Source of the DNA: SAR86 cluster bacterium
Lineage (GTDB): Bacteria; Pseudomonadota; Gammaproteobacteria; Magnimaribacterales; Magnimaribacteraceae
Length of the DNA stretch: 64,000 bases
Direction of reading: 5' to 3'
NCBI GenBank assembly: GCA_022447065.1
Contig: JAKUUM010000001.1
Span: 151,201 to 215,200, forward strand
Positions 25,933 to 35,476 of the stretch are shown here, one piece after another. The notes under the pieces were generated by a model. That model ran no database searches. It was not told where the DNA came from and worked only from the letters and a program-made list of their open reading frames with translations. How positions within the stretch are numbered: position 1 is the stretch's first letter; the number at the start of each line of letters is the position of its first letter. A program made the position numbers and the translations under genes.

Positions 25933-28388
25933 TTTTCTAGAATCACCAGGTTGAGAAGCTTTTTTTCTACATAAATTATCTTATTAATTTTTTTACTTTT
26001 GGTATATCTCTTTATATTTTCTTGCTGAAAAGCAAGTTCCTCTATTTCTTCTTGAGTTAAATGAGGATCAATATTAATAGTTGCTCTTCGTTTTCCATTT
26101 ACCTCTACGACCATTTCAATTTTTTGTCTTGCCAATAGCTCTTCATCGGCTTCGGGCCAAGTAGCATCAATAATGGCTTGTTTATCTCCTAGCTGATTCC
26201 AAAGAGAATGAGTTATATGTGGAGCTATGGGTGAGAGTGCAATTAAAATAACGTTTATTGCTTCGTTTACAGAAGATCTTTCCATATCTGAAGCTTGTGA
26301 GGATAAGAATTTCCTAGGGATAGCGTTGGTTAATTCCATGATTGAAGCTACGGCAGAGTTAAAAGCATGTCTTCTCTTGAAGTCATCCTTTACTTTTCTA
26401 AGTGTTTGATGAGTTTTATTTCTTAACTTTGAAACTTTTTCTGAAGAATCCTTGAAATCCTGGTTATTAATTACCCCAGACTGAATATGGTCCTGTACTA
26501 AATTCCATAATCTGTTTAGGTATCTCGAGGCTCCTTGGACTCCTTGATCTGACCATTCAATAGATTGATCTGGGGGAGCTGCAAACATTACAAACAATCT
26601 CACAGTGTCTGCACCATACTTTTGAATCAGCTCATCAGGGCCAACTGCATTCCCTCTTGATTTTGACATTGTTTTTCCATCCCTAAGAACCATGCCCAGG
26701 CAAAGTAGATTTAGGAAGGGTTCAGAGCCCTCAACTAGTCCCAAATCTCTGAGGCACCTGTAAAAGAATCTGGAATATAGTAGATGCAGAACCGCATGTT
26801 CTATACCACCAACATACTGATCGACTGGAAGCCAATATTTAGCTCTTTCATCCAACATTCCCTGCTTATTGTCAAAACAAGCAAATCTAGCGTAGTACCA
26901 AGATGATTCAAAAAAAGTGTCGAAAGTATCAGTCTCTCTAATGTAGTCCTCTTCACCGTAAGAGACATTAGTAAATTCTTTCATTTCTGAGAGAGGGGAT
27001 TTAACTCCAGAAAACTTAACTTCGGTAGGAAGCAATACGGGAAGATCTCTTGCTCCTTCTATCTCGCCCTTTGAGTTTTTAACTATTGGGATGGGAGCCC
27101 CCCAATATCTCTGCCTAGAAACTACCCAGTCTCGTAATCTATAATTTATTTGTCGTTCACCACATTTTAACTTATTTGACTTTTTTTCAATTTCCTTAAA
27201 AGCAGTTTCAAAATCTAAACCATCAAATTCTCCTGAATTGATTAATATATTCTTTTCAACAATAGCCTCTTTTTTCACTTGATCGTTTGTTGATCCTTTA
27301 ATTACTTGCTTAATTTCTAGGTTATATTTTTTTGCAAATTCATAATCTCTCTGATCATGAGCCGGAACGCCCATTAGAGCTCCTGAGCCATAGCCTGAGA
27401 GTACAAAATTAGCTATCCAAATAGGAATTTTATCTTTCGAAAAAGGGTGTGTAGCTGAAAGTCCAGTATCAATGCCTAACTTTTCTTGCTTAGCTAAATC
27501 TGCTTCTGATAATTTTGATTGATTTAAATTACTCGTGAACTTCTTAATTTCCTTATTTTCTTTTTCCAATTTTGAAACTAAAGGGTGGTCAGTTGCTATT
27601 GCTAGAAAAGTGACTCCCATAACTGTATCAGGTCGGGTAGTAAAAACAGAGATAGGCTCAATTTCATTTTCAAGGTTAAAAGTAAATTGCATTCCTTCCG
27701 ATTTTCCTATCCAGTTTTTTTGCATGGTTTTAACCTGCTCTGGCCAGCCAATTAAACTATCCGTATCTTCTAATAGCTCTTCAGCAAAATTAGTTATTTT
27801 TAAAAACCACTGTTTTAATTTTTTTCTTTCTATTGAAGCTCCTGAGCGCCAGCCCTTTCCATCTACGACTTGCTCATTGGCCAACACAGTCTCTTCTATC
27901 GGGTCCCAATTAACCTCAGCTTCATCTTGATAAGCCAATCCTTTATCGAGTATTTCTAAGAAAAACCATTGTTCCCATTTATAGTATTCAGGATCGCTGG
28001 TTGAAAATTCTCTTTTCCAATCATAAGCAAATCCCATTCTCTTAAGTTGAGATCGCATATTTTCTATATTTTCTCTAGTCCAACTCGAAGGCTGAACTTT
28101 ATTTTCTATTGCTGCATTTTCCGCTGGCAAACCAAAAGCATCCCATCCCATAGGCTGCAAGACGTTCTTTCCGAGCAATCTTTGAAATCTACTAATCACA
28201 TCTCCGATTGTGTAGTTCCTTACATGACCCATATGAAGGGATCCGCTTGGATATGGAAACATACTTAGACAGTAGAACTTTTCTTTTGAAGGTTCTTCTG
28301 AAACAGAGAAAGTGTTATTTCTCTCCCAAAATTCTTGAGCCTCTTTTTCTACTGATTCTGGAGAGTAATCTATTTTTGCCTTTGGCAT
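25929..28388 (-). CDS. leuS: Leucyl-tRNA synthetase
   Basis: An 819-residue class I aminoacyl-tRNA synthetase charging tRNA-Leu. The HIGH-type motif is P-S-G-S-L-H-M-G-H-V-R-N near residues 45-55, and the KMSKS motif is M-S-K-S-R-G-N near 580. An inserted editing domain with T-x-R-P-D-T-V-M-G lies near 245. G-L-P-A-E-N-A-A near 80 is a LeuRS signature. The ATG at 28388 (MPKAKIDYSPE) is preferred to a GTG three codons upstream that would overlap accC. It is followed by lptE and holA with ATGA-type overlaps. Confidence 0.95.
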   Translation of the reverse strand: MPKAKIDYSPESVEKEAQEFWERNNTFSVSEEPSKEKFYCLSMFPYPSGSLHMGHVRNYTIGDVISRFQRLLGKNVLQPMGWDAFGLPAENAAIENKVQPSSWTRENIENMRSQLKRMGFAYDWKREFSTSDPEYYKWEQWFFLEILDKGLAYQDEAEVNWDPIEETVLANEQVVDGKGWRSGASIERKKLKQWFLKITNFAEELLEDTDSLIGWPEQVKTMQKNWIGKSEGMQFTFNLENEIEPISVFTTRPDTVMGVTFLAIATDHPLVSKLEKENKEIKKFTSNLNQSKLSEADLAKQEKLGIDTGLSATHPFSKDKIPIWIANFVLSGYGSGALMGVPAHDQRDYEFAKKYNLEIKQVIKGSTNDQVKKEAIVEKNILINSGEFDGLDFETAFKEIEKKSNKLKCGERQINYRLRDWVVSRQRYWGAPIPIVKNSKGEIEGARDLPVLLPTEVKFSGVKSPLSEMKEFTNVSYGEEDYIRETDTFDTFFESSWYYARFACFDNKQGMLDERAKYWLPVDQYVGGIEHAVLHLLYSRFFYRCLRDLGLVEGSEPFLNLLCLGMVLRDGKTMSKSRGNAVGPDELIQKYGADTVRLFVMFAAPPDQSIEWSDQGVQGASRYLNRLWNLVQDHIQSGVINNQDFKDSSEKVSKLRNKTHQTLRKVKDDFKRRHAFNSAVASIMELTNAIPRKFLSSQASDMERSSVNEAINVILIALSPIAPHITHSLWNQLGDKQAIIDATWPEADEELLARQKIEMVVEVNGKRRATINIDPHLTQEEIEELAFQQENIKRYTKSKKINKIIYVEKKLLNLVILEK

Positions 28389-28389
28389 T

Positions 28390-29727
28390 CTAATCACTAG
28401 TTTTAAATTTAGTTTCTAGATAATTAATATCAACATTTCCCTTTATAAAATTTTCATCCGACAGAAGATCTATATGCATCTCAAGATTGGTGTCTATTCC
28501 AGAAATGATCATTTCCTCAAGGGCTCTAATTAGTCTTACCCTAGCGTCTTCTCTATCATTGGCGCTAACAATTAGTTTAGCTATAAGAGAATCATAATTA
28601 GGGGGGACGACATATCCGGTGTAAAGATGAGAATCTATTCTTACCCCAATACCCCCTGGGGCATGATAATCTAATATTTTTCCTGGAGAGGGGATAAAAG
28701 TTTGCGGGTGTTCTGCGTTTATTCTGCATTCAATGGCATGCCCGGTTAATTTTATATCTTCCTGTCGAATTCTAAGCTCTTCGCCTCTAGCTATTCTTAG
28801 TTGCAGTTTAACTAGATCAAACCCCGTTATACTTTCAGTAACAGGATGTTCTACCTGTATTCTTGTGTTCATTTCAATAAAGTAAAACTGATTATTTTCA
28901 TATAGAAACTCAAATGTACCTGCACTTACATAATTCATTTCTTTGCAAGCTTTTATACATTTATTGAAAATATCTTCTTTTATTTCTGTTGGAATTCCTT
29001 GTGCAGGAGCTTCTTCAATGACTTTCTGATGTCTACGTTGTAGAGAACAATCCCTTTCTCCAAAATGAATTACATTTCCAAACCTATCAGCTAATACTTG
29101 GACTTCAATATGCCTGGGTGAAGCTAAGAATTTCTCCATATAGATCGTTGAGTCGCCAAATGCAAATTTGGATTCAGCTTTAGTAATATCTATGTTTTCC
29201 TTTAACTTAGATTCTGATTCAACGACCCTCATTCCTCTGCCCCCACCACCCGCAGCAGCTTTTATGATAATTGGATATCCAAGCCTTTTTGCTTCATCTT
29301 TATAGTTTGACCCTATTGGAGTTTCAGGCCCCGGGACTACAGGAAGGCCAATCTTTACTGCTAACTTTTTAGCAGATATTTTATTTCCCATGGTTCTGAT
29401 AATTTCTGAAGGTGGTCCAGCAAACTGAAATCCACTTTTTTCTACTTTCTCAGCAAAGTCAGCATTTTCAGCAAGAAACCCATAACCAGGGTGAACTCCG
29501 TCGGCTCCACTTAATTCCATAGCGCTTATTATGGCGGGTATATTTAAATAACTACCTGCCGAATCAGCTGGTCCAATACAAATGGATTCTTCTGCCATCT
29601 TTACATGCATTAGATCTCTATCAGCTTCAGAGTAAACTGCTACAGTAGGTAAATTTAGCTCTTTGCAAGCCCTGTGAATGCGAAGTGCAATTTCGCCTCT
29701 ATTGGCAATGAGTAATTTTGTCAACAT
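28390..29727 (-). CDS. accC: Acetyl-CoA carboxylase biotin carboxylase subunit
   Basis: A 445-residue biotin carboxylase. It uses ATP and bicarbonate to carboxylate biotin on AccB, the first half-reaction of fatty-acid synthesis. N-terminal [11 protein letters not shown], the ATP-grasp glycine loop [10 protein letters not shown] near residue 165, and [14 protein letters not shown] near 290 are the standard signatures. It follows accB by 3 bp and its stop is 1 bp from the leuS start codon, so the run aroQ-accB-accC-leuS-lptE-holA looks like one transcription unit. Confidence 0.96.
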   Translation of the reverse strand: MLTKLLIANRGEIALRIHRACKELNLPTVAVYSEADRDLMHVKMAEESICIGPADSAGSYLNIPAIISAMELSGADGVHPGYGFLAENADFAEKVEKSGFQFAGPPSEIIRTMGNKISAKKLAVKIGLPVVPGPETPIGSNYKDEAKRLGYPIIIKAAAGGGGRGMRVVESESKLKENIDITKAESKFAFGDSTIYMEKFLASPRHIEVQVLADRFGNVIHFGERDCSLQRRHQKVIEEAPAQGIPTEIKEDIFNKCIKACKEMNYVSAGTFEFLYENNQFYFIEMNTRIQVEHPVTESITGFDLVKLQLRIARGEELRIRQEDIKLTGHAIECRINAEHPQTFIPSPGKILDYHAPGGIGVRIDSHLYTGYVVPPNYDSLIAKLIVSANDREDARVRLIRALEEMIISGIDTNLEMHIDLLSDENFIKGNVDINYLETKFKTSD

Positions 29728-29730
29728 TAA

Positions 29731-30180
29731 TTAAGCTATAAGAAATAGAGTTTGTCCAAATTCTACGGGTTCAGAATTTTCCACTAGAACAGAAGTTACC
29801 GTACCCGAAAAGTCTGACTTTATTTCATTCATCATCTTCATGGCTTCTACTATGCAAACTATGTCACCTTCCTGTATGACATCTCCAACTGAAATAAATG
29901 GCTTAGTACCGGGAGAAGGAGCGGCATAAAAAGTTCCTACCATAGGTGAGGTGATTGCTTCACCTTGAGCAATATCTGTCTTTGAAGTAGGTGGTTTTGA
30001 AGACTGAATTACAGTTTCTTGTAGCTTTGAGCTTTCAGAAGATTCAGCGATTCCAGAAATGACTGTCTGTGATTGCTTCTTCACTAATTTAACAGAATCT
30101 TTTCCTTCTTGAATTTCAATTTCTTCCAAATCAGACTCTTCAAGCATCTGAATGAGTTTCTTTACTTTCCTGATATCCAT
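29731..30180 (-). CDS. accB: Biotin carboxyl carrier protein of acetyl-CoA carboxylase
   Basis: A 149-residue carrier subunit. The C-terminal biotinyl domain has E-A-M-K-M-M-N-E-I (Lys near residue 114 is the biotinylation site) and S-P-M-V-G-T-F-Y near 80. A Ser/Thr/Pro-rich flexible linker (about 45-70) joins it to a short N-terminal helix. A clear AGAGGGA ribosome binding site precedes the ATG. It is followed by accC and preceded by aroQ, the common gammaproteobacterial order. Confidence 0.95.
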   Translation of the reverse strand: MDIRKVKKLIQMLEESDLEEIEIQEGKDSVKLVKKQSQTVISGIAESSESSKLQETVIQSSKPPTSKTDIAQGEAITSPMVGTFYAAPSPGTKPFISVGDVIQEGDIVCIVEAMKMMNEIKSDFSGTVTSVLVENSEPVEFGQTLFLIA

Positions 30181-30191
30181 TTTTTCCCTCT

Positions 30192-30632
30192 TTAGTTTCC
30201 AAATCTATCCATTGCCACTCTTAATGCCAGCTCATAACCTTCAACACCTAATCCTGAAATAACCCCAATTGCTATTTCTGAAAGGAAAGATTTTCGCCTG
30301 AAATCTTCTCTGCTATATATGTTTGAAATGTGTATTTCTATAAATGGGATATCTGTACCAGTCAAAGCATCTCTAAGGGCGATACTGCTATGAGTAAAAG
30401 CACCTGGATTAAAAACAATACATTTAACGCCCTCTTCAATTGATTTATGAATTTCATCTACAAGTTCGTGTTCTGCGTTACTCTGGAAAGATAATAAGTC
30501 ATGCCCAGCATCACTAGAAAGTTTTGATAATTTTTCAACAACTTCATCTAAAGTCGTCTCTCCATAAACGTCTGGTTCTCTTGAACCAAGAAGATTTAAA
30601 TTAGGTCCGTTTAAAAGTAAAAAAGTGGCCAT
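30192..30632 (-). CDS. aroQ: 3-dehydroquinate dehydratase, type II
   Basis: A 146-residue type II dehydroquinase of the shikimate pathway. The N-terminal L-L-L-N-G-P-N-L-N-L-L-G-S-R-E-P signature carries the Asn and Arg of the active-site loop. F-N-P-G-A-F-T-H-S-S near residue 75 and the catalytic His in E-I-H-I-S-N near 100 are as in the family. It is the first gene of the accB/accC run; a TATAAA-like stretch lies upstream in the 84 bp gap before the DsbD-like gene. Confidence 0.94.
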   Translation of the reverse strand: MATFLLLNGPNLNLLGSREPDVYGETTLDEVVEKLSKLSSDAGHDLLSFQSNAEHELVDEIHKSIEEGVKCIVFNPGAFTHSSIALRDALTGTDIPFIEIHISNIYSREDFRRKSFLSEIAIGVISGLGVEGYELALRVAMDRFGN

Positions 30633-30716
30633 GTTATTAAAAGATGATTTTATAAGAATTTAGCCGAAATTAAGAGAAAATAATGTAAATAATATTCTTA
30701 GAGTGAAAATTATTAA

Positions 30717-31208
30717 CTAATTGATCAATATAGTTTGGTCATCATTTACTAATATATATTTTTTTATTGGTGTATAACAATACCCTTCTTGGTTACAACC
30801 CTGATAGGTGATAATAATTTCTTTTGAAGATAAAGTATCAATCCTGAAGAAAGTTTCTACTTTATCAAAGAAGACCTCAACTTTACCGAAATACTCATCT
30901 TCTATAAGCTTACCTCTTGGAAAAGGAGGGTATAAATAGTCGTTTGAATTATTTACTTCGAATGAAAATTTATCCAAGTAAAGATAACATTTTTTTTCAA
31001 TATCCCATCTAAAAAAAATTTCCCCCCCTCTTAGATCAACCTTTAATTTAAATACCTGATCCGCTGGGAGAATTTTATTCTCTAGAAACAATAATTTTTC
31101 TAGTTCTTTATTTGAGCTCTCTTTAGCTGATATAGTCGATGTAAACCACAGACCAAGCAAAATTAAGAATAGATAATGAATATGAAACTTAGAATTAGAA
31201 AAAATCAT
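30717..31208 (-). CDS. Stand-alone DsbD N-terminal (nDsbD/thiol-disulfide) domain protein, exported
   Basis: A 163-residue protein with an N-terminal signal peptide (about residues 10-28) and one periplasmic domain resembling the N-terminal immunoglobulin-like domain of DsbD. The end of the domain has Y-Q-G-C-N-Q-E-G-Y-C-Y-T-P, with Cys138 and Cys144 in the C-x5-C spacing of the nDsbD redox pair. The transmembrane and thioredoxin domains of full DsbD are absent, so it must take electrons from another protein. Its first 33 bp lie on the opposite strand of the copper chaperone gene's start, so the two signal peptides are encoded by the same DNA. A joint role in reducing thiols for copper insertion is inference. 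Confidence 0.7.
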   Translation of the reverse strand: MIFSNSKFHIHYLFLILLGLWFTSTISAKESSNKELEKLLFLENKILPADQVFKLKVDLRGGEIFFRWDIEKKCYLYLDKFSFEVNNSNDYLYPPFPRGKLIEDEYFGKVEVFFDKVETFFRIDTLSSKEIIITYQGCNQEGYCYTPIKKYILVNDDQTILIN

Positions 31209-31631
31209 TTTTTATTTTTTATTATCTCATCTTTTTTTATTTACTCTTGCTCAAGTTCTAAGAATAATTCAGATCTTTTAATAATTGATGCACATGCTGA
31301 TACACTTTTACTTGAAGGGAGCACGATAGTTGCGTATGTGGTTCTTAAAAATTTAACTAATGAGGCATTAGTAATTAATAAGATTTCTTGTGACGGGTTT
31401 TTAAATGCTTTTTTTCATGAAACGAAGATAGATGACTTGTCTGGGATGACGGTAATGAGTAAGTTAGAAAGTTTAACCCTTAATCCAAAGTCTAAATTAG
31501 AATTTAAACCAGGAGGCAAACACATAATGATTATGGGTCCAGGTTCGTCTAACGATCTGCTAAAAGAAATAAAATGTGATCTGGAAACTGACAATGGGGT
31601 AAGTTATCCAATTTCTTTTCCTATTAGGTGA
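31176..31631 (+). CDS. Periplasmic copper chaperone, PCu(A)C-like lipoprotein
   Basis: A 151-residue protein of the PCu(A)C (DUF461) family, which delivers Cu(I) to the CuA centre of cytochrome c oxidase. The signal peptide ends in F-I-Y-S-C near residue 25, suggesting lipidation. Metal-ligand candidates are His81, Met91/Met94 and the C-terminal K-P-G-G-K-H-I-M-I-M; Met94, His116 and Met118 fit the family M-x21-H-x-M spacing exactly, while the first His is spaced slightly off consensus. An alternative ATG lies at 31182. It is head-to-head with the DsbD-like gene and 9 bp upstream of the ABC ATPase gene. Confidence 0.8.
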   Translation: MNMKLRIRKNHFLFFIISSFFIYSCSSSKNNSDLLIIDAHADTLLLEGSTIVAYVVLKNLTNEALVINKISCDGFLNAFFHETKIDDLSGMTVMSKLESLTLNPKSKLEFKPGGKHIMIMGPGSSNDLLKEIKCDLETDNGVSYPISFPIR

Positions 31632-31640
31632 TTCATTCAA

Positions 31641-33242
31641 ATGAGTAATGAAGTGAAAACTGTATTAGATGTAAAAGGCTTGACTGTAGAGTTCAGAACC
31701 AAGGACTTTTTGGTTTCTGCGGTCAATTCTATTTCATTTTCTATAGACGAAGGAAAAACCCTTGCATTGGTAGGTGAATCGGGATCTGGTAAAACTGTTA
31801 CCGCTCTTTCTATACTCAAATTACTCCCTTATCAGATTGCCTCGCACTCTCAAGGTTCTTCCATCAAAGTAAATGGTAGAGAAATAATGGAAATGAATCC
31901 TAGTGAGATTAGAAGCGTTAGAGGAGATTTAGTTTCGATGATATTTCAGGAACCAATGACTTCTCTAAACCCATATCAAACAGTTGGTACTCAAATAGAA
32001 GAGATGCTTCTTATTCACAAAGGCATGAACAAGAAGCAAGCTAAACAAAGAGTTTTAACTTTATTGGAAAAGGTAAAGATTCCAGAACCAGAGTTAAAAG
32101 CAAACTCTTATCCTCATCAACTTTCTGGGGGACAAAGGCAGAGAATTATGATTGCAATGGCACTTTCAAATGACCCTGATCTTCTTATTGCTGATGAACC
32201 TACTACAGCCTTAGATGTGACCGTTGAGAAATCTTTGTTAGAACTTCTTAAAGACTTACAGCTACAAACGGGTATGTCCATTCTCTTTATTACACACGAT
32301 CTTAATATAGTTAAGAAGTTTGCAGATGAAGTGTGTGTTATGAAAGATGGAGAAATAGTTGAAAAAGGTGAGGTTAAAGAGGTTTTCTCCAATCCAAAAC
32401 ATGAATACACAAAAAAACTTTTAAATTCTATATTAGTCCCCAAACGTAACATAAGCAGGGAAGGGGAACGCATTCTTTTTTCTAAGGACTTAACTGTGAA
32501 GTATTTAACAAAAAGAAGTTTTATTAAAAAGAACACTAAATATTTAAAAGCAGTTAACAATGTATCTATTGAAGTTTATGAGGGAAGAACTACTGGATTA
32601 GTTGGAGAATCTGGCTCGGGTAAATCTTCCTTAGCAAGAGCTTTATTAGGTCTAGAGCAATCTAGAGGTTTAATTAAATTCAAAGGAAAAGAAATTGCTA
32701 GTTTAGATTCATATTCAAGAAGAGCTATGAAAAAAGATTTTCAAATTGTTTTCCAAGATCCTTTTGGATCACTTTCCCCTCGACAAATTGTTGGCGAAAT
32801 TATAGGGGAAGGGTTAAGAGTTCATGAATTTCACCTTGATAAATCTCAAAGAGAGTCACTCATTGCTGATGCACTTTCAGAAGTTGAATTAGATTTTTCT
32901 TTTTTTCATCGTTTTCCTCATGAATTATCAGGAGGTCAAAGGCAAAGAGTAGCTATAGCAAGAGCGATTATTTTAAAACCTAAGTTAATTTTATTAGACG
33001 AACCCACTTCAGCCTTAGATGTTTCAATTCAAATACAAGTTATTAACCTTCTTACTGAATTACAAGAAAAACATAACTTGTCATATTTATGTATAAGTCA
33101 TGATCTAAGAGTTGTGAGAGCTCTTTCCGATCTAGTCTATGTTATGAAAGATGGCGAAATTGTTGAAAAAGGAATGGCAGATCAGGTTTTCAATCAACCC
33201 AATAATGAATACACTAAAGAATTAATATCTGCAGCAATTTAG
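31641..33242 (+). CDS. yejF: Dual-ATPase ABC transporter protein, YejF-like (peptide/opine uptake)
   Basis: A 533-residue protein with two complete ABC ATPase domains in tandem, like YejF and DppD-DppF fusions. Each half has a Walker A (G-E-S-G-S-G-K-T near residue 45; G-E-S-G-S-G-K-S near 320), a signature (L-S-G-G-Q-R-Q-R) and a Walker B with D-E-P-T. Both halves have the oligopeptide-type C-terminal extension near N-P-x-H-E-Y-T. It should power a peptide, dipeptide or microcin-type importer at the inner membrane. No binding protein or permease gene is adjacent, so partners must be encoded elsewhere. Confidence 0.85.
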   Translation: MSNEVKTVLDVKGLTVEFRTKDFLVSAVNSISFSIDEGKTLALVGESGSGKTVTALSILKLLPYQIASHSQGSSIKVNGREIMEMNPSEIRSVRGDLVSMIFQEPMTSLNPYQTVGTQIEEMLLIHKGMNKKQAKQRVLTLLEKVKIPEPELKANSYPHQLSGGQRQRIMIAMALSNDPDLLIADEPTTALDVTVEKSLLELLKDLQLQTGMSILFITHDLNIVKKFADEVCVMKDGEIVEKGEVKEVFSNPKHEYTKKLLNSILVPKRNISREGERILFSKDLTVKYLTKRSFIKKNTKYLKAVNNVSIEVYEGRTTGLVGESGSGKSSLARALLGLEQSRGLIKFKGKEIASLDSYSRRAMKKDFQIVFQDPFGSLSPRQIVGEIIGEGLRVHEFHLDKSQRESLIADALSEVELDFSFFHRFPHELSGGQRQRVAIARAIILKPKLILLDEPTSALDVSIQIQVINLLTELQEKHNLSYLCISHDLRVVRALSDLVYVMKDGEIVEKGMADQVFNQPNNEYTKELISAAI

Positions 33243-33271
33243 CTAGATATTAGTTTTAACAAACATACGAA

Positions 33272-34936
33272 ATGAATAATAAAAGAAGAAAATACTCTTC
33301 AGAGATAGTTGATGGGGTGGAACAAGCTCCATCAAGAGCTATGTTAAGGGCTGTTGGATTCAAAGAAGAAGATTTTCAAAAGCCCCAAATAGGTATCGCC
33401 TCAACCTGGAGCATGGTTACTCCATGCAATATGCATATTAACCAATTAGCCGATGCAGCGGCAGAAGGAGCAGATATCTCTGGATGTAAGTCAATTATTT
33501 TCAATACCATAAGCGTCTCAGATGGAATATCTATGGGAACAAAGGGGATGAGGTATTCTTTGGTATCTAGGGAAGTTATAGCTGATTCTATAGAAACAGT
33601 GGTAGCAGCACAGGGCTTTGATGGATTGCTAGCCATCGGAGGATGCGATAAGAACATGCCAGGCTGTCTTATGGCCATTGCTAGACTAGACAGACCTTCT
33701 ATTTTTGTTTATGGAGGAAGTATTCAACCCGGAAAGGATCGTACAGATATTATCTCAGTATTTGAAGCTGTAGGGGCACATTCTGAGGGAAAAATTTCAG
33801 ATTTAGAGCTTTTTGAAATTGAATCTAAGGCCATTCCTGGTCCCGGAGCATGTGGGGGAATGTACACAGCTAATACAATGGCTTGTGCTATTGAAGGTTT
33901 GGGTCTTAGCCTTCCAAACAGTTCAGCTAAAGAGGCTGTTTCTAAATCTAAAAGAGAAGACTGCATTGCAGCAGGTAAGACTCTTATCCATCTCATAAAT
34001 AAAGATTTAACTCCAAGAAAGATTTTAACAAAAGAGTCCTTTGAGAATGCAATAACTGTTGTTATAGCCTTAGGCGGTTCAACAAATGCTGTTCTGCATT
34101 TAATAGCTATAGCACATGAAGCTAAAGTAAATCTGAGCTTAGACGACTTTACCAGAATAGGAAATAAGGTTCCTGTATTGGCTGATGTAAAGCCAAGTGG
34201 AAATTATTTAATGTCAGAGTTAATTGAGGTTGGAGGTATCACTCCTTTGATGAAAACCCTACTTAAAGAAGGCTTATTACATGGTGAGGTCAGGACAGTT
34301 ACAGGAAAAACATTAGCTGAGAACCTAGAAGAAGTTAATGAATATGATGAAGATCAAGCCATCATAAGGGAATTTAGTAATCCGATAAAAAAGGACAGTC
34401 ATTTAAGAATTCTTTATGGAAATCTTGCTCCTGAAGGAGCCGTAGCAAAGATAACTGGAAAAGAAGGAACTTCATTTCAAGGAACTGCAAGACCTTTTGA
34501 TTCAGAAGAAGATGCAATGAAGGCAATTATGGGAGGAGCCATTCAAGAAGGAGATGTATTAATTATTAGATACGAAGGGCCTAAGGGCGGACCTGGTATG
34601 AGAGAAATGCTCAGTCCTACTTCCGCTATAACAGGAAAAGGTTTAGGTGATAAAGTTGCTTTTTTAACTGACGGGAGATTTTCGGGAGGGAGTCATGGCT
34701 TTGTGGTTGGTCACATATCCCCTGAAGCTTATTTAGGGGGCCCTCTTGCTTTAGTAGAAGAAGGGGATAAGATCTCTATTGATGCAAATTTAAATGAGAT
34801 AAACTTGGATGTAGATACTAAGACTCTCAAAATACGCAAGAAAAATTGGATTTGCCCTAAAAATAAAAATGAAGGAGTGCTAGGAAAGTATGCAAAGATG
34901 GTTAGTTCAGCCTCCAAGGGTGCAGTTACCAGTTAA
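33272..34936 (+). CDS. ilvD: Dihydroxy-acid dehydratase
   Basis: A 554-residue iron-sulfur dehydratase, the third step of valine/isoleucine synthesis. Cluster cysteines are in [10 protein letters not shown] near residues 120-130 and [12 protein letters not shown] near 195. G-G-S-T-N-A near 270 and S-G-G-S-H-G-F near 470 are active-site segments. Its length matches the shorter IlvD group (around 555 residues, plant and actinobacterial style) rather than E. coli's 616-residue form; the shorter group commonly carries a [2Fe-2S] centre. It stands apart from ilvBHC. Confidence 0.94.
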   Translation: MNNKRRKYSSEIVDGVEQAPSRAMLRAVGFKEEDFQKPQIGIASTWSMVTPCNMHINQLADAAAEGADISGCKSIIFNTISVSDGISMGTKGMRYSLVSREVIADSIETVVAAQGFDGLLAIGGCDKNMPGCLMAIARLDRPSIFVYGGSIQPGKDRTDIISVFEAVGAHSEGKISDLELFEIESKAIPGPGACGGMYTANTMACAIEGLGLSLPNSSAKEAVSKSKREDCIAAGKTLIHLINKDLTPRKILTKESFENAITVVIALGGSTNAVLHLIAIAHEAKVNLSLDDFTRIGNKVPVLADVKPSGNYLMSELIEVGGITPLMKTLLKEGLLHGEVRTVTGKTLAENLEEVNEYDEDQAIIREFSNPIKKDSHLRILYGNLAPEGAVAKITGKEGTSFQGTARPFDSEEDAMKAIMGGAIQEGDVLIIRYEGPKGGPGMREMLSPTSAITGKGLGDKVAFLTDGRFSGGSHGFVVGHISPEAYLGGPLALVEEGDKISIDANLNEINLDVDTKTLKIRKKNWICPKNKNEGVLGKYAKMVSSASKGAVTS

Positions 34937-34969
34937 AATTAATTTAAAGAATTTACTTGAAAAAACTTC

Positions 34970-34998
34970 TTGACTCCCCATAATGAAGAGAGAATGAT
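34970..34998 (+). promoter_or_regulatory. Probable sigma-70 promoter for trxA-rho
   Basis: TTGACT at 34970-34975 and AATGAT at 34993-34998 are separated by 17 bp, in the 124 bp gap between ilvD and trxA. The -35 box matches five of six consensus bases and the -10 box four. This would leave an untranslated leader of about 55 bases. Confidence 0.5.
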
Positions 34999-35060
34999 TA
35001 TTTCAAGTCTGTTGATATACCCCCTTTGAAAATTTTTATTACCTGTTCCCTGTAAGAAAG

Positions 35061-35381
35061 ATGACAGTTGTCACACTCACTGATGAGAATTTTGATGAGG
35101 AAGTTACTTCTTCAGAAAAACCGGTATTAGTTGATTATTGGGCAACTTGGTGTGGGCCTTGCAAAATGGTAGGTCCTTTAGTAGAAGAAATAGCTTCTGA
35201 ATACTCTGGAAAACTAAAAGTAGGAAAGTTAGATGTGGATAATAATCAGGCTTCTGCATCTCAACAGAATGTGATGAGTATTCCTACACTACTTATTTTT
35301 AAGGAAGGTCAAGTAGTTGCCCAACAAGTTGGTGCTCTAAGCAAGACTCAACTAGCTGAGTTTGTAGAACCTCATATCTAA
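35061..35381 (+). CDS. trxA: Thioredoxin
   Basis: A 106-residue thioredoxin with the active site W-C-G-P-C-K near residues 31-36, D-x-W-A-x-W-C preceding it, and the cis-Pro segment M-S-I-P-T-L-L-I-F near 73. It reduces cytoplasmic disulfides, for example in ribonucleotide reductase. It is directly upstream of rho, the classic gammaproteobacterial trxA-rho order. Confidence 0.95.
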   Translation: MTVVTLTDENFDEEVTSSEKPVLVDYWATWCGPCKMVGPLVEEIASEYSGKLKVGKLDVDNNQASASQQNVMSIPTLLIFKEGQVVAQQVGALSKTQLAEFVEPHI

Positions 35382-35476
35382 ACTTTAAATTACTAGACGT
35401 CTTTAATTAAGGATGGTAGATTGTCGGAGTGTATCTTTTTCTGGTGCACAGAAATCCGCGGATATTTTTTAGCAAG

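Noticed and set aside
35429..35476. Upstream ATG giving Rho 16 extra residues
   Set aside because: The extra residues do not resemble any Rho N-terminus, and the ATG at 35477 gives the standard 419-residue protein.
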